A stretch of DNA of 53,049 bases from Prochlorococcus sp. AG-363-C02 (GTDB lineage: Bacteria > Cyanobacteriota > Cyanobacteriia > PCC-6307 > Cyanobiaceae): positions 1 through 53,049 of the forward strand of contig QCFH01000011.1 in the NCBI GenBank assembly GCA_003278345.1, given 5' to 3'. The first letter of the stretch is position 1. Every line of letters begins with the position of its first letter. The position numbers and the translations under genes were made by a program. Below are positions 27,956 to 35,267 of this stretch, piece by piece. The notes beneath the pieces are model-generated. The model ran no database searches. It was given only the letters and a program-made list of their open reading frames with translations, and had not been told where the DNA came from.

Positions 27956-28051
27956 TTAAGTTGAAAGCCTAGCTATCCATATAAATAATGCAAGGATAAC
28001 ACTAGCAATATATAAATAAGCAAGTAGATTGCCCCAGCTTTCTCTATTCAT
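27956..28051 (-). CDS. 31-residue single-helix membrane protein (tentative)
   Basis: Reading MNRESWGNLLAYLYIASVIL then ALFIWIARLST. One membrane helix after a short polar start. The size matches small photosystem or cytochrome b6f subunits, but the sequence is not one I know. No strong ribosome binding site; AGAAAAG lies upstream. Support is only the coherent hydrophobic pattern. Confidence 0.4.
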   Translation of the reverse strand: MNRESWGNLLAYLYIASVILALFIWIARLST

Positions 28052-28305
28052 CTTTTCTTTATTTTAAATCATGCTAATAATATCTTATTTGGCATAATAA
28101 TTTGCATTCTCCTTGATTTCTTTAACATCATTAGGCTGGTATGGTCAGGAATAATGATCACCCCTTTAGGTTGTGCTCTGACTGCTTTGTTGAGTTTTTA
28201 GCTTTAAGCATGGTCTGACTCTATTCACAAATATTGCATAGTTATTTATCTAATTACTTTATTTACAAAAAAAACACTTTAATTTTTGTTTACAAAAATA
28301 TCTAC

Positions 28306-28659
28306 TTATTTTGACTCATATGAAAAAGATAATTTATTTAAGTCAGCTTTTGTAAGATCGAAGTCATAGCAACTGTCTGCAATGTCTTCCAAAATTTGAG
28401 TCTTTATGTTGTTAACATTAACCTCTTCAATAAGAGGATTTTTGGAAAACTCTCCTTTAGTCTCACCAATTGAAAACTTTAATGCACCATCACTAGAAAT
28501 ACCAAAACCTGTGCTATTACAATATGTCTTAGAAAATTTTCTTGATACTTTACTTTCCAGCTTAGATAATTTCTGGTCAATAGTTTGTGATGCTTGAGCT
28601 GAAACTGCAAAGCAGAAAATAATGGCTGGAATAAATAAATAAATAAATAAGCGTTTCAT
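28306..28659 (-). CDS. Small predicted periplasmic protein
   Basis: A 117-residue protein with a clear signal peptide (KRLFIYLFIPAIIFCFAVSAQA) and a mature part with two Cys (TYCNSTGFGISSDGA, DSCYDFDLTKADLNKLSFSY). It is the last core gene before tRNA-Pro. Similar small exported proteins occur widely in Prochlorococcus; function unknown. Confidence 0.65.
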   Translation of the reverse strand: MKRLFIYLFIPAIIFCFAVSAQASQTIDQKLSKLESKVSRKFSKTYCNSTGFGISSDGALKFSIGETKGEFSKNPLIEEVNVNNIKTQILEDIADSCYDFDLTKADLNKLSFSYESK

Positions 28660-28959
28660 TGATTTGCTTAGGGTCTAACTCTAGTATATTTTCTCATGAT
28701 TATTCCTTTAATAGCAAATCTAATATCTTTAAATCGTAGTTTCCAGCAAAAAGATAATTTTTCTTGTTTTTTACTAGGCTTTTTGGATATAGATATAATT
28801 ACTTAGAACATATTCTAATGCTATGGAGGACAGATGTTAAGAGAAAATTTATATTGATAATTTTAACTTAGTTGTTATAGGTAAAAGTAATAGCACAATC
28901 ATGGTTATTGCCGAACTATTTGCCATAAAATACCTTTCTGATATTAGAATCAAACTAAA
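28660..28959. other. Intergenic stretch before tRNA-Pro
   Basis: About 300 AT-rich bases with no supported gene. It contains the promoter of the leftward exported-protein gene and that of tRNA-Pro. I see no repeat or hairpin of note. Confidence 0.4.
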
Positions 28960-29033
28960 CGGGGCGTGGCGCAGTTTGGTAGCGCGGGTGCTTTGGGAGC
29001 ACTAGGTCGCAGGTTCGAATCCTGTCGCCCCGA
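28960..29033 (+). tRNA. tRNA-Pro (anticodon TGG), integration site
   Basis: A 74-base tRNA: acceptor CGGGGCG/CGCCCCG, anticodon loop TTTGGGA in a GGTGC/GCACT stem, T arm CGCAGGTTCGAATCCTG. Its part from the anticodon stem to six bases beyond the 3' end is repeated at 47,904, marking the target of the mobile element. The tRNA stays intact because the element restores its 3' end. Confidence 0.97.
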
Positions 29034-29039
29034 CTAGGA
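28988..29039 (+). repeat. attL: left copy of the 52-bp attachment repeat
   Basis: From GTGCTTTGGGAGCACTAGG through CGACTAGGA, identical to 47,904-47,955. It covers the anticodon stem-loop, T arm and acceptor 3' strand of tRNA-Pro plus six bases. Same orientation as the other copy, as expected of site-specific integration. Confidence 0.95.
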
Positions 29040-29087
29040 GAACTCTTTATTTGCAATAGGTTTGGCTATAGTGTAGCTAAGCCTATT

Positions 29088-29126
29088 TTTTGTTGGCCCG
29101 TTTGAGCCAACAAATCGCCAACAAAT
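29088..29126 (+). repeat. Candidate arm-type recombinase sites, left end
   Basis: GAGCCAACAAATCGCCAACAAAT at 29,104-29,126 holds two copies of GCCAACAAAT 11 bp apart, and an inverted copy (TTTGTTGGC) lies at 29,088. The same 23-bp pair with one change is at 47,793-47,815 beside the integrase. Placement just inside both ends fits integrase arm sites. Confidence 0.65.
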
Positions 29127-29188
29127 GCTTAAATCCCTTGCTATAGCAGAAGTGCCTAGAGCACTGGGTCTTGGACGATTTTAAGAGT

Positions 29189-29542
29189 ATGGCTAGAGCA
29201 ACAAAAGCGGAATTAGAACTTCGAGTTGGAGAAGCTGCTGACATGTTGGTTCAAGGCCACAGCGCAACTGTTGCTACGACCCATGCGGCCGAAAAATATC
29301 AATTATCCAGGCGTCAAGCTAGAAGAATCACTGCTGCTGCATATGAATTGATTGTTCAAGACCTTGAAGAGGTGGACTTATCAAGACCACAAATGACAGC
29401 AAAACTAATTGTGAATCTTGAGCAAGCGATGCAAAAAGCCCTTTTACATAATCAATCATCAGCAGTTGCATCTTGTGCAAAACAAATAATCAACCTGTGC
29501 GGTTTGGCTGCTAATACTCCTTATAACAACAGAGCTAGGTAA
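29189..29542 (+). CDS. Small HTH protein, possibly a small-terminase-like (TerS) protein
   Basis: A 117-residue protein from ATG 29,189 (an in-frame TTG at 29,171 is less likely). Residues ~10-60 are helical with an HTH-like KYQLSRRQARRITAAAYELI, and the C-terminus is CAKQIINLCGLAANTPYNNR. Position as the first gene inside the element and general design resemble phage small terminase subunits, which satellites use to redirect packaging; this is inference. The sequence of its last ~13 codons plus downstream DNA is found again, inverted, at 40.6 kb. A hairpin terminator follows. Confidence 0.5.
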   Translation: MARATKAELELRVGEAADMLVQGHSATVATTHAAEKYQLSRRQARRITAAAYELIVQDLEEVDLSRPQMTAKLIVNLEQAMQKALLHNQSSAVASCAKQIINLCGLAANTPYNNRAR

Positions 29543-29563
29543 ATCTAAAAAAGGCACAAAAAA

Positions 29564-29587
29564 ACCTGCCCTTAGGCAGGTCCTTTT
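29564..29587. terminator. Hairpin terminator after the TerS-like gene
   Basis: ACCTGCC-CTTA-GGCAGGT, a perfect 7-bp stem preceded by seven A and followed by CCTTTT. It ends the rightward transcript and may also stop leftward ones. Confidence 0.7.
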
Positions 29588-29747
29588 GGGGATCTTCTGC
29601 AAGTGTTTCCAAGTTTCCACTGCTGGAGAATCCCATCTCCTCACAGGAGAAATATGTCACATCGGTTTTAGTAGAGCGAGAGATAATATAAAACTTACAC
29701 AACTGTCACATATGCCAGTTATAGAATTAAAGGTAATTAGGTACAAA

Positions 29748-29799
29748 AAAGGCGCCCTCAACGAGTAGCGCCTAACGACAATTGTGTGAGGAGTGTCGT
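29748..29799 (+). repeat. Paired hairpins repeated inverted at 40.6 kb
   Basis: First AGGCGC...GCGCCT (29,750-29,773, A-run on its left, so a terminator for leftward transcripts), then the palindrome ACGACA-ATTGTGTGAGGAG-TGTCGT at 29,775-29,799. The 40.6-kb copy has GCGACA/TGTCGC with an identical loop, a compensatory pair change. Lies in a 337-bp gene-free interval (29,543-29,879) that also has TGTCACAT twice. Confidence 0.7.
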
Positions 29800-29879
29800 A
29801 CTTCTTTTTTACTCCTTCTAGATTCTTTTGTCACTAATTTTGCAAATTTTATTTAATGGCTTAGTTTTTAAAATTTTTA

Positions 29880-30167
29880 TCAAGGTCTGCTCCTAGGGTT
29901 GGCTATTTTGCCATCAATAATATCTGCGAGTCTCTTGAAGTCGTTTTTATATCTAACTAGATCTTCTTTGCTTAGATTACTTATTAACAAGAGGAAACCT
30001 TCTTTAAACCCCCATTTTTCATCTTGTTCATCTTCATAGCCCTCTTTGACGTTGTCAAAGGCCAAATAAAGATCATTAAGTAATTGCCCTATCCTTTCAT
30101 ATTCTTGACATTCTTCCTCAGTATCAAAAACAGCTCCATCTTCAGATTGCCAAACTTTTTTAGCCAT
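29880..30167 (-). CDS. Acidic hypothetical protein of the element
   Basis: A 95-residue acidic protein beginning MAKKVWQSEDGAVFDTEEEC, with YERIGQLLNDLYLAFDNVKE and a C-terminal RYKNDFKRLADIIDGKI. The start WQSEDGAVFDTEEEC.EYE is like small phage proteins that carry a short zinc-free beta hairpin before a helical domain. It is leftward, downstream of the replication module but separated from it by an inverted repeat. No function recognised. Confidence 0.55.
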   Translation of the reverse strand: MAKKVWQSEDGAVFDTEEECQEYERIGQLLNDLYLAFDNVKEGYEDEQDEKWGFKEGFLLLISNLSKEDLVRYKNDFKRLADIIDGKIANPRSRP

Positions 30168-30259
30168 TAATAGAAAAATTAGTCATTCTCTTTCTAGCGG
30201 GTCTAGCTCAAGTCTTCATGAAGCATTCAAAGTATGGGTGTATATAAAATTCCTCTTTT

Positions 30260-30298
30260 TACCCTTTTTACGCTTATCAATAAAAGGTTGTAAGGGTA
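30260..30298. repeat. Inverted repeat TACCCTT...AAGGGTA downstream of the helicase gene
   Basis: TACCCTT at 30,260 and AAGGGTA at 30,292 are inverted, 25 bases apart, in AT-rich DNA. It could be a terminator of the replication operon or part of the element's origin; its place beside the helicase gene allows either. Confidence 0.35.
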
Positions 30299-30307
30299 AA
30301 TAGGGTC

Positions 30308-31540
30308 TTATGAGATATAGGAAGGCCAAAAGACTGAAATTTTGCCTCGTTTGGGATCAGAGAAGTTTTCTTTTTGAGCAAGTCCTTTGGCTACCAACTG
30401 TTCAAGCGTTGACTTTGCTTTGACTCTTGCATTGCCTCGATATTCGTCAGCCATCAAAACAGCCAACTGAGTCGCCTCAAGTTTTTCTTCTCTATCCCAA
30501 CTATCTCGCAAGAAACTCAATGCGAGTGCTTGTTTATCCACTAAGCCAGATTCAATTTTTTCTAGTTCTTTTTCTTTCTCAAGGTCGGCTACTGAACCAT
30601 GACTAATCCATTGACTTCGATCTACTTGCTCGATGACTTGCTCTACGGGTTTTGAGTTACGTCCTTCCGTTGAAAGCTTGATCCTTTGGTCAGTCTTGTC
30701 CTGTTCATTCAACAAATTGAGTTGGATGCACTGACTGGCAGCGGCGGGCAAAGCGTTGCCTCCTCTTGAAGCATTAGAGGCTCTTTCCTTTGATCGAGTC
30801 TTAGATGCGTGATGCAAAAGCACCACAGTTGCGTTCGTATGTTCAAGTGATTCAACCAAGTTATGCACTGGTTCCACTGCCTCGGGTAGACGTTCGTCTA
30901 GTCCTAAGGGACTAATGAGCTTTGCGAAAGCATCAGCAAAAACAAAAGGGTTTTCATGCTTGTCGGCCTCATTAACTATTCGCTCAATGCCTTCATCATC
31001 GAGTGCCAAATTGTCGCCTCTACTCCATAACTTCACGATGGGATCAACTAGTTCAAAGTGATCCTCTTTCTTTTTTCTCATCAATCCAGCGGGAACAAGA
31101 ATTTTGCTCCAATCACCGATGCTTTGATCGGGGCCAACAATAATCACTGGCGGACAAGAGCCATTGATTTTGTGTCCTAAGAACTCTCCCGATTCATACT
31201 TCCAAGCACTAATAAAGCCAGCAATCAAAGCCGACTTTCCCACTTTTGGAAGAGCTACTAAAAGGTTGAGAGTCCTTGCCGCTATCACGTCATCCCACGC
31301 CCAACTCTCTTCTGGGATGTATATCTCTTGGCCTGTTCCAAGACCATCAGATTTACCTTTTAGCCTTTGACGTGCGCTAGCCACTACGCCCAACAATTCC
31401 TTGTCGTTGAAATAAATTCCCTCTAGTTGAGCTTCATTCCTTAGCAAAGGCATGCGCTCATAATGAGGGATTTTTTCTGCGATTAATCGCTCGGCCGTTT
31501 GCCCTATCTTGCGAAGGGTCTTTGTAGTTTCAGCTTGCAT
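30308..31540 (-). CDS. RecA-like AAA helicase/ATPase (RepA type) of the element
   Basis: A 410-residue protein. Walker A is ALPKVGKSALIAGF at ~residues 94-107, a Walker B-like strand ends in PFVFADAFAKL, and VVLLHHASKTRSKERASNAS resembles the RepA/DnaB sensor loop, followed by a Q/N-rich strand (QCIQLNLLNEQD). The C-terminal ~80 residues are helical, perhaps a winged helix. This fits hexameric RepA-like replicative helicases of plasmids and integrative elements. Its start overlaps the end of the primase-like gene by 11 bases, so it is the last gene of that operon. Confidence 0.75.
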   Translation of the reverse strand: MQAETTKTLRKIGQTAERLIAEKIPHYERMPLLRNEAQLEGIYFNDKELLGVVASARQRLKGKSDGLGTGQEIYIPEESWAWDDVIAARTLNLLVALPKVGKSALIAGFISAWKYESGEFLGHKINGSCPPVIIVGPDQSIGDWSKILVPAGLMRKKKEDHFELVDPIVKLWSRGDNLALDDEGIERIVNEADKHENPFVFADAFAKLISPLGLDERLPEAVEPVHNLVESLEHTNATVVLLHHASKTRSKERASNASRGGNALPAAASQCIQLNLLNEQDKTDQRIKLSTEGRNSKPVEQVIEQVDRSQWISHGSVADLEKEKELEKIESGLVDKQALALSFLRDSWDREEKLEATQLAVLMADEYRGNARVKAKSTLEQLVAKGLAQKENFSDPKRGKISVFWPSYIS

Positions 31541-32429
31541 AAGCCCTTAGCAATTTTCCTTTGATCCTTCGATTTGGCTTTATTGGTCTATGGACTTTGA
31601 AGGTTAAGCACTCATCACCTTTGGATATACAGGCATAACCATCAACCACAGAACCAACCTCTAGACGACCATGTTTTTGTTCTGCACTGAAAGTGTTGCC
31701 AACCATGCAAAAGATCAGACCGTCAGAAGTCTCGTCGCACCAAAGCCGATTATTCCTTCCACAAATGGGACAAGGATTCAATCTTTTTGTTTTACCTGAG
31801 TAATGGATTGACTCCCTTAGAGGTTGCTTATATTCCTTGGCAAGCTTTAAAACAAAGTTCCAAATCTCATCGGATGGAGCTTTTAAATGTTCTGGCCCGT
31901 GGTTTGGAATACGAGAAGGCCAAAAGTAATTTCCTCCATCAGGGTGCTTACCGGTGATGATGACTTGTCTTTTATGAGTAAGAAAAACTTCAAGAGCTTC
32001 GCCTTTTGCAGTTTTGACCTTTGATTGAAATTCACCGTTTGGAAGTTGTTTTATTTGGTCAGGCGTTGGGGTGAACAATGCCTTCATTCTCCAAATGCCT
32101 TTTTCATCATCTCGGTGAATTTCCCAACTTTCTGTTATCCAGTTAATAGTTAGTTTTTTATAGGCATGCAGAAAAGCCGACTCTCCATCGAAGTCGAGAC
32201 AAAGGAGCTTTAAACCTGTTCTTATTCCGATAGATGTGCACTCAGGGAAGCTTAGGAGTTCGTCAATGCTGTAGCCATTAGTAGTTGGCCAATTTTTAAT
32301 AAGAGGAACTTTACCTAAGCATGGAATAAAGGCGAACTTATCAACCAACGGATCAAGCCGATGGGCTATTACGGGATCTAAAATTGAATTGGATGCTTTA
32401 GCCCCCCTTTGAAAGGTGGGCTTTTTCAT
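31530..32429 (-). CDS. Primase-polymerase-like replication protein with zinc finger
   Basis: A 299-residue protein. The N-terminal part looks like a prim-pol domain: FAFIPCLGKVPLIKNWPTT (family form: P...GKxPxxxxW), acidic pair in LLCLDFDGES, and VFLTHKRQVIITGKHPDGG with the typical catalytic His region. A zinc finger CPICGRNNRLWC...C follows near residue 217. Such proteins prime replication of mobile elements. It overlaps the small HTH gene upstream by four bases (ATGA) and the helicase gene downstream, so all are translated together. Confidence 0.72.
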   Translation of the reverse strand: MKKPTFQRGAKASNSILDPVIAHRLDPLVDKFAFIPCLGKVPLIKNWPTTNGYSIDELLSFPECTSIGIRTGLKLLCLDFDGESAFLHAYKKLTINWITESWEIHRDDEKGIWRMKALFTPTPDQIKQLPNGEFQSKVKTAKGEALEVFLTHKRQVIITGKHPDGGNYFWPSRIPNHGPEHLKAPSDEIWNFVLKLAKEYKQPLRESIHYSGKTKRLNPCPICGRNNRLWCDETSDGLIFCMVGNTFSAEQKHGRLEVGSVVDGYACISKGDECLTFKVHRPIKPNRRIKGKLLRAYAS

Positions 32430-32689
32430 GACTGTGAGACCTCCATCCCTCTAATGTTTGACAGTCGGTCTTGCTCCATTTCTGACGCAGCAGCGACCCC
32501 ACTTAAAACCTCTAGGCAAGCAGGGATGTTGTAGATGACATTTGAATTGATGTTGTCAGGAATAGTTCTTCGCCAACATTTACCAGGAGCGAGGGTTTTG
32601 TTTTTTCGTAAACGGAATAGGGATCGTTCTGATAGACACAGAATCTCTTCTGCTTCTCGGGTTTTAACCCACTCGACTTGATTAGACAT
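32426..32689 (-). CDS. Small HTH protein, excisionase/AlpA-like
   Basis: An 87-residue protein. VKTREAEEILCLSERSLFRLRKN is a MerR/excisionase-type winged HTH start, followed by CWRRTIPDNINSNVIYNIPA, the wing. Such proteins act as directionality factors or repressors in mobile elements. It overlaps the primase-like gene by four bases and follows the next small gene by six. It could control both excision and the replication operon. Confidence 0.65.
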   Translation of the reverse strand: MSNQVEWVKTREAEEILCLSERSLFRLRKNKTLAPGKCWRRTIPDNINSNVIYNIPACLEVLSGVAAASEMEQDRLSNIRGMEVSQS

Positions 32690-32695
32690 TAAGTT

Positions 32696-32878
32696 TTAAA
32701 GGGTAATCCCTTCTTCTTTCAGCACTGCGACAACTGACTTTGGGCATCTTTCTTTGATGCTTTTAAGAATCTCAGCATTACGCTCAGATTCCTTCATCAA
32801 GTTCTTAATGAACTCGACATTGTGAGCAATGCTCTCTGGATTTTTACCTTTTTTGGGTCTAAATCTTCGGTCAGCCAT
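32696..32878 (-). CDS. Small basic protein, first gene of the replication operon
   Basis: A 60-residue protein beginning MADRRFRPKKGKNPESIAHN. The frame is open to an ATG at 32,890, but 32,878 gives a more usual start. Basic N-terminus then an amphipathic helix (NAEILKSIKERCPKSVVAVL). Probably DNA-binding or a regulator (inference). It heads a four-gene leftward operon and is divergent from the J-domain gene. Confidence 0.55.
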   Translation of the reverse strand: MADRRFRPKKGKNPESIAHNVEFIKNLMKESERNAEILKSIKERCPKSVVAVLKEEGITL

Positions 32879-33125
32879 AACAAGCCTCAATCGGATTGGG
32901 GTGTGTCTATGGCTGTCAATTCCTTAAAAACTGACTTCAGGGGAGCCTTGCCTACTAGAGCAAGGGACAACCTTGGCGTTGTGGTCATCCTACATGTATT
33001 TAATGGATTTGACCTGTCAGAAACAAATAGAAAATGATTAATTTGTTGTTCAATCAGAAGCTTTTGGGTTTTGATTGATTTATGTTGAATTTTCTTCTTT
33101 AAGAATCTTTTCTCCTTAAATTGTT

Positions 33126-33680
33126 ATGGCAGCAAGGCGCAAGCGACTTACTAAGCCTGAAGTTGATGCATTAATAAGCGACTTAACTGCACGAGGAGAT
33201 ATTTCAGAAGAATTGTTATATGGGTTTGCAGAGAAAATTAATGGTGGCCCTTTTACTACTCCGAAGCCTAAGAAGCCAAAAACAATGACAATGGCGGCAG
33301 CAAAGAAGGCTGTCTTATCTCAATTTGGCTGTACAACGGTTACGGAATTAAGAAAGAATAAAACTTTCAGTATGGCGATGACTGGCGAAACAATTTCATT
33401 CAAGTCAAAAGCTGATTGGATGAAACTTTATAGAAGATGGGTTGGAGTGCCTGAAGAGGAGAGATCAAAAGAGGGGCCAACTTGTATTAATGGAATCGAT
33501 GTCCTAGAGAATTTTCGTCCATGGCATGTTTTTGGATTAGATAGCTCAACGGCAACAAAAGATGACGTAAAAAAAGCATATAAATCTTTGGCTAAAGTTC
33601 ATCACCCAGATTATGGCGGAGATCCAAGAGTCATGGATCGGCTAACAACGATGAGAGATTCAATTTTAGGTTTAATGTAA
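33126..33680 (+). CDS. Protein with C-terminal J domain
   Basis: A 184-residue protein. The last ~55 residues are a J domain: WHVFGLDSSTATKDDVKKAY, SLAKVHHPDYGGDP with the invariant HPD. The N-terminal ~125 residues are basic, with an unrecognised region (MTMAAAKKAVLSQFGCTTVTELRKN). J proteins recruit and stimulate Hsp70 (DnaK). It is the first gene of a tight rightward operon: its stop TAA shares a base with the ATG of the HNH gene. Phage and satellite J proteins are known to recruit host DnaK for replication or assembly, a possible role here. Confidence 0.75.
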   Translation: MAARRKRLTKPEVDALISDLTARGDISEELLYGFAEKINGGPFTTPKPKKPKTMTMAAAKKAVLSQFGCTTVTELRKNKTFSMAMTGETISFKSKADWMKLYRRWVGVPEEERSKEGPTCINGIDVLENFRPWHVFGLDSSTATKDDVKKAYKSLAKVHHPDYGGDPRVMDRLTTMRDSILGLM

Positions 33681-34750
33681 TGACAGAGGAAATTTCAAAA
33701 ACAGTTGGTAGCGATTTATTGAGTCACCAAGAAGTGGCGAAAATTCTCAATAAAACCACTACTAAACTTACGAATACAATTAAATATTTTGATGCCCATG
33801 AAGATGATGAATGGGAATTAATAGAAGGAGAACATTTTGAGTTTTTAATTAAAAGTGGTCCGATTCACCTTCGCCCGCGACGATTTACTGAAGAAGCCGT
33901 TGCTATATTGGCTCGTTTTTATGAAGAAAAGGGAGAAATAGATTTAGTTAATCTTGTTTTAGATGCCTTGTTTAGAAGACGTCTTAAGAGAAAGAAAATG
34001 CTTGTCTCAAGAAAAATCGTGAAGCAGTTTGTCTCGTCTGAAGTACCTCTAGAGATAATAGGAGAGTTCGCATTCGTAAATAGGAAAACTACTATTAATA
34101 TTCTCGAGACAAATGCAAAAGGGTTTAATAATAGTGAAAAACGCTTGACTAATTCTGGTTCTTTAGATGGTCAAGAAGGACTTGAACGTGGCAAAGATTA
34201 TATTCGTTCTGAGACAGAAGAAAGGATGTGGAGTCAAAGAGGAATCGCACGTCTCGCAATTGATATGTCTCAAAATTCAAAAATAAAGAAATCTCGTAAA
34301 GTTTGGGTAGAGACAGTTGGAGATGTCGTAGAGGATTGTTTTAAGCAAGAGATCAAAAGATTGGATGCTGCTTCAAATAGAATTGACAAGATAATTAGTA
34401 ATGCCAAGAAGTCTACAAATTACACATGCCAAGTTAGTGGAAAGAAAAAAACAAATGTTAATACTGTGGTATTAGAAGGGCATCATCTTTTTGACAAACA
34501 TACTCGACCAGATCTTTCTGATCTTCAAGAAAACATTTTAGTTGTAGAAAAACAAATACATAAACAATTTCATGCATGGAAAGGTGGTGAAAGTTGTGAG
34601 CCAAATGATTTTTTACAGTTTCTTTTGAAAGTAAGATTCGATCTAATTGATCCGGACAATTCATCTGCTTCTAGGAATAGATATCAAAAGCTTTTGAATA
34701 GGTTGGAAAAATTACAGAAAAACTATGAAAGAAATTATCTAACAAATTAA
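33680..34750 (+). CDS. HNH-type nuclease-like protein with N-terminal DNA-binding region
   Basis: A 356-residue protein. Near residues ~255-300 CQVSGKKKTNVNTVVLEGHH, then DLSDLQENILVVEKQIHKQF form an HNH-like betabeta-alpha-metal motif (HH...N...H), although only one clear Cys is present. The N-terminal ~90 residues (LSHQEVAKILNKTTTKLTNTIKY, RPRRFTEEAVAILARFYEE) look like a phage antirepressor/KilA-type winged helix. The middle is charged and helical. It is translationally coupled to the J-domain gene before it and to the 111-residue gene after it. Confidence 0.65.
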   Translation: MTEEISKTVGSDLLSHQEVAKILNKTTTKLTNTIKYFDAHEDDEWELIEGEHFEFLIKSGPIHLRPRRFTEEAVAILARFYEEKGEIDLVNLVLDALFRRRLKRKKMLVSRKIVKQFVSSEVPLEIIGEFAFVNRKTTINILETNAKGFNNSEKRLTNSGSLDGQEGLERGKDYIRSETEERMWSQRGIARLAIDMSQNSKIKKSRKVWVETVGDVVEDCFKQEIKRLDAASNRIDKIISNAKKSTNYTCQVSGKKKTNVNTVVLEGHHLFDKHTRPDLSDLQENILVVEKQIHKQFHAWKGGESCEPNDFLQFLLKVRFDLIDPDNSSASRNRYQKLLNRLEKLQKNYERNYLTN

Positions 34751-35085
34751 TGAAGATTAAATCAATCCCTAATGAAGAACTGGTTTTAGATAAGATCCCA
34801 GATCCTGATAGTCAATCTTCTGATTACCAAGAATTATGGGAAAGGTTTGCTCTAACAATGAATAGCTATGAAGTATGTGGAGATTTCAAAGCTTCTTCAG
34901 AGGCAAAGAGGAACGTATTGGAACAGCCAATGAATGCATCATTAACTGAACTTCGTTGTGCATTATTCTCCTTGCAACGCCAACAGCGTTGGAACTCTCC
35001 TTATTCAGATTTTGATAATAATAAAACAGTCATTCAACTGCTCAAATTAATTAGAGAGAAAGTTAAGGCAAGAGAACTTAAATGA
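34750..35085 (+). CDS. Hypothetical third gene of the J-domain/HNH operon
   Basis: A 111-residue protein, start shared by one base with the HNH gene's stop (TAATG). It is acidic at first (NEELVLDKIPDPDSQSSDYQ) and helical after that (ASLTELRCALFSLQRQQRWN, KTVIQLLKLIREKVKAREL). No known motif. Because its translation is coupled to the HNH protein it may be an inhibitor, immunity protein or subunit of that protein (inference). Confidence 0.55.
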   Translation: MKIKSIPNEELVLDKIPDPDSQSSDYQELWERFALTMNSYEVCGDFKASSEAKRNVLEQPMNASLTELRCALFSLQRQQRWNSPYSDFDNNKTVIQLLKLIREKVKARELK

Positions 35086-35128
35086 GATTTATTGCTTCCC
35101 TAATAAATTTTCTCTTTAAATTAAAGAA

Positions 35129-35263
35129 ATGAACCCATTTTTAATTGTTGCCATTGTCTTATCTGGAGCATTGATCCTTTATTTGATTTTCCTGGGAATA
35201 GCTTTTGCAGGTTCATCGCAAAACCTTAAAGCACAAGGGATAGAGAAGCAGGAGGGTGACTAA
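35129..35263 (+). CDS. 44-residue single-helix membrane protein
   Basis: MNPFLIVAIVLSGALILYLI then FLGIAFAGSSQNLKAQGIEK. One long membrane helix and a polar C-terminal tail. Its 3' end carries AGGAGGG, which serves as ribosome binding site for the next gene, so the two are coupled. Probably a small partner of the membrane-anchored GIY-YIG protein. Confidence 0.6.
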   Translation: MNPFLIVAIVLSGALILYLIFLGIAFAGSSQNLKAQGIEKQEGD

Positions 35264-35267
35264 AATA

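Noticed and set aside
29586-29768. 60-codon frame after the TerS-like gene
   Set aside because: It starts in a terminator hairpin, ends in the repeated hairpin region and is not preserved in the inverted copy at 40.6 kb.
32822-33037. 71-codon rightward frame over the start of the replication operon
   Set aside because: It overlaps the better supported leftward gene and the divergent promoter region.
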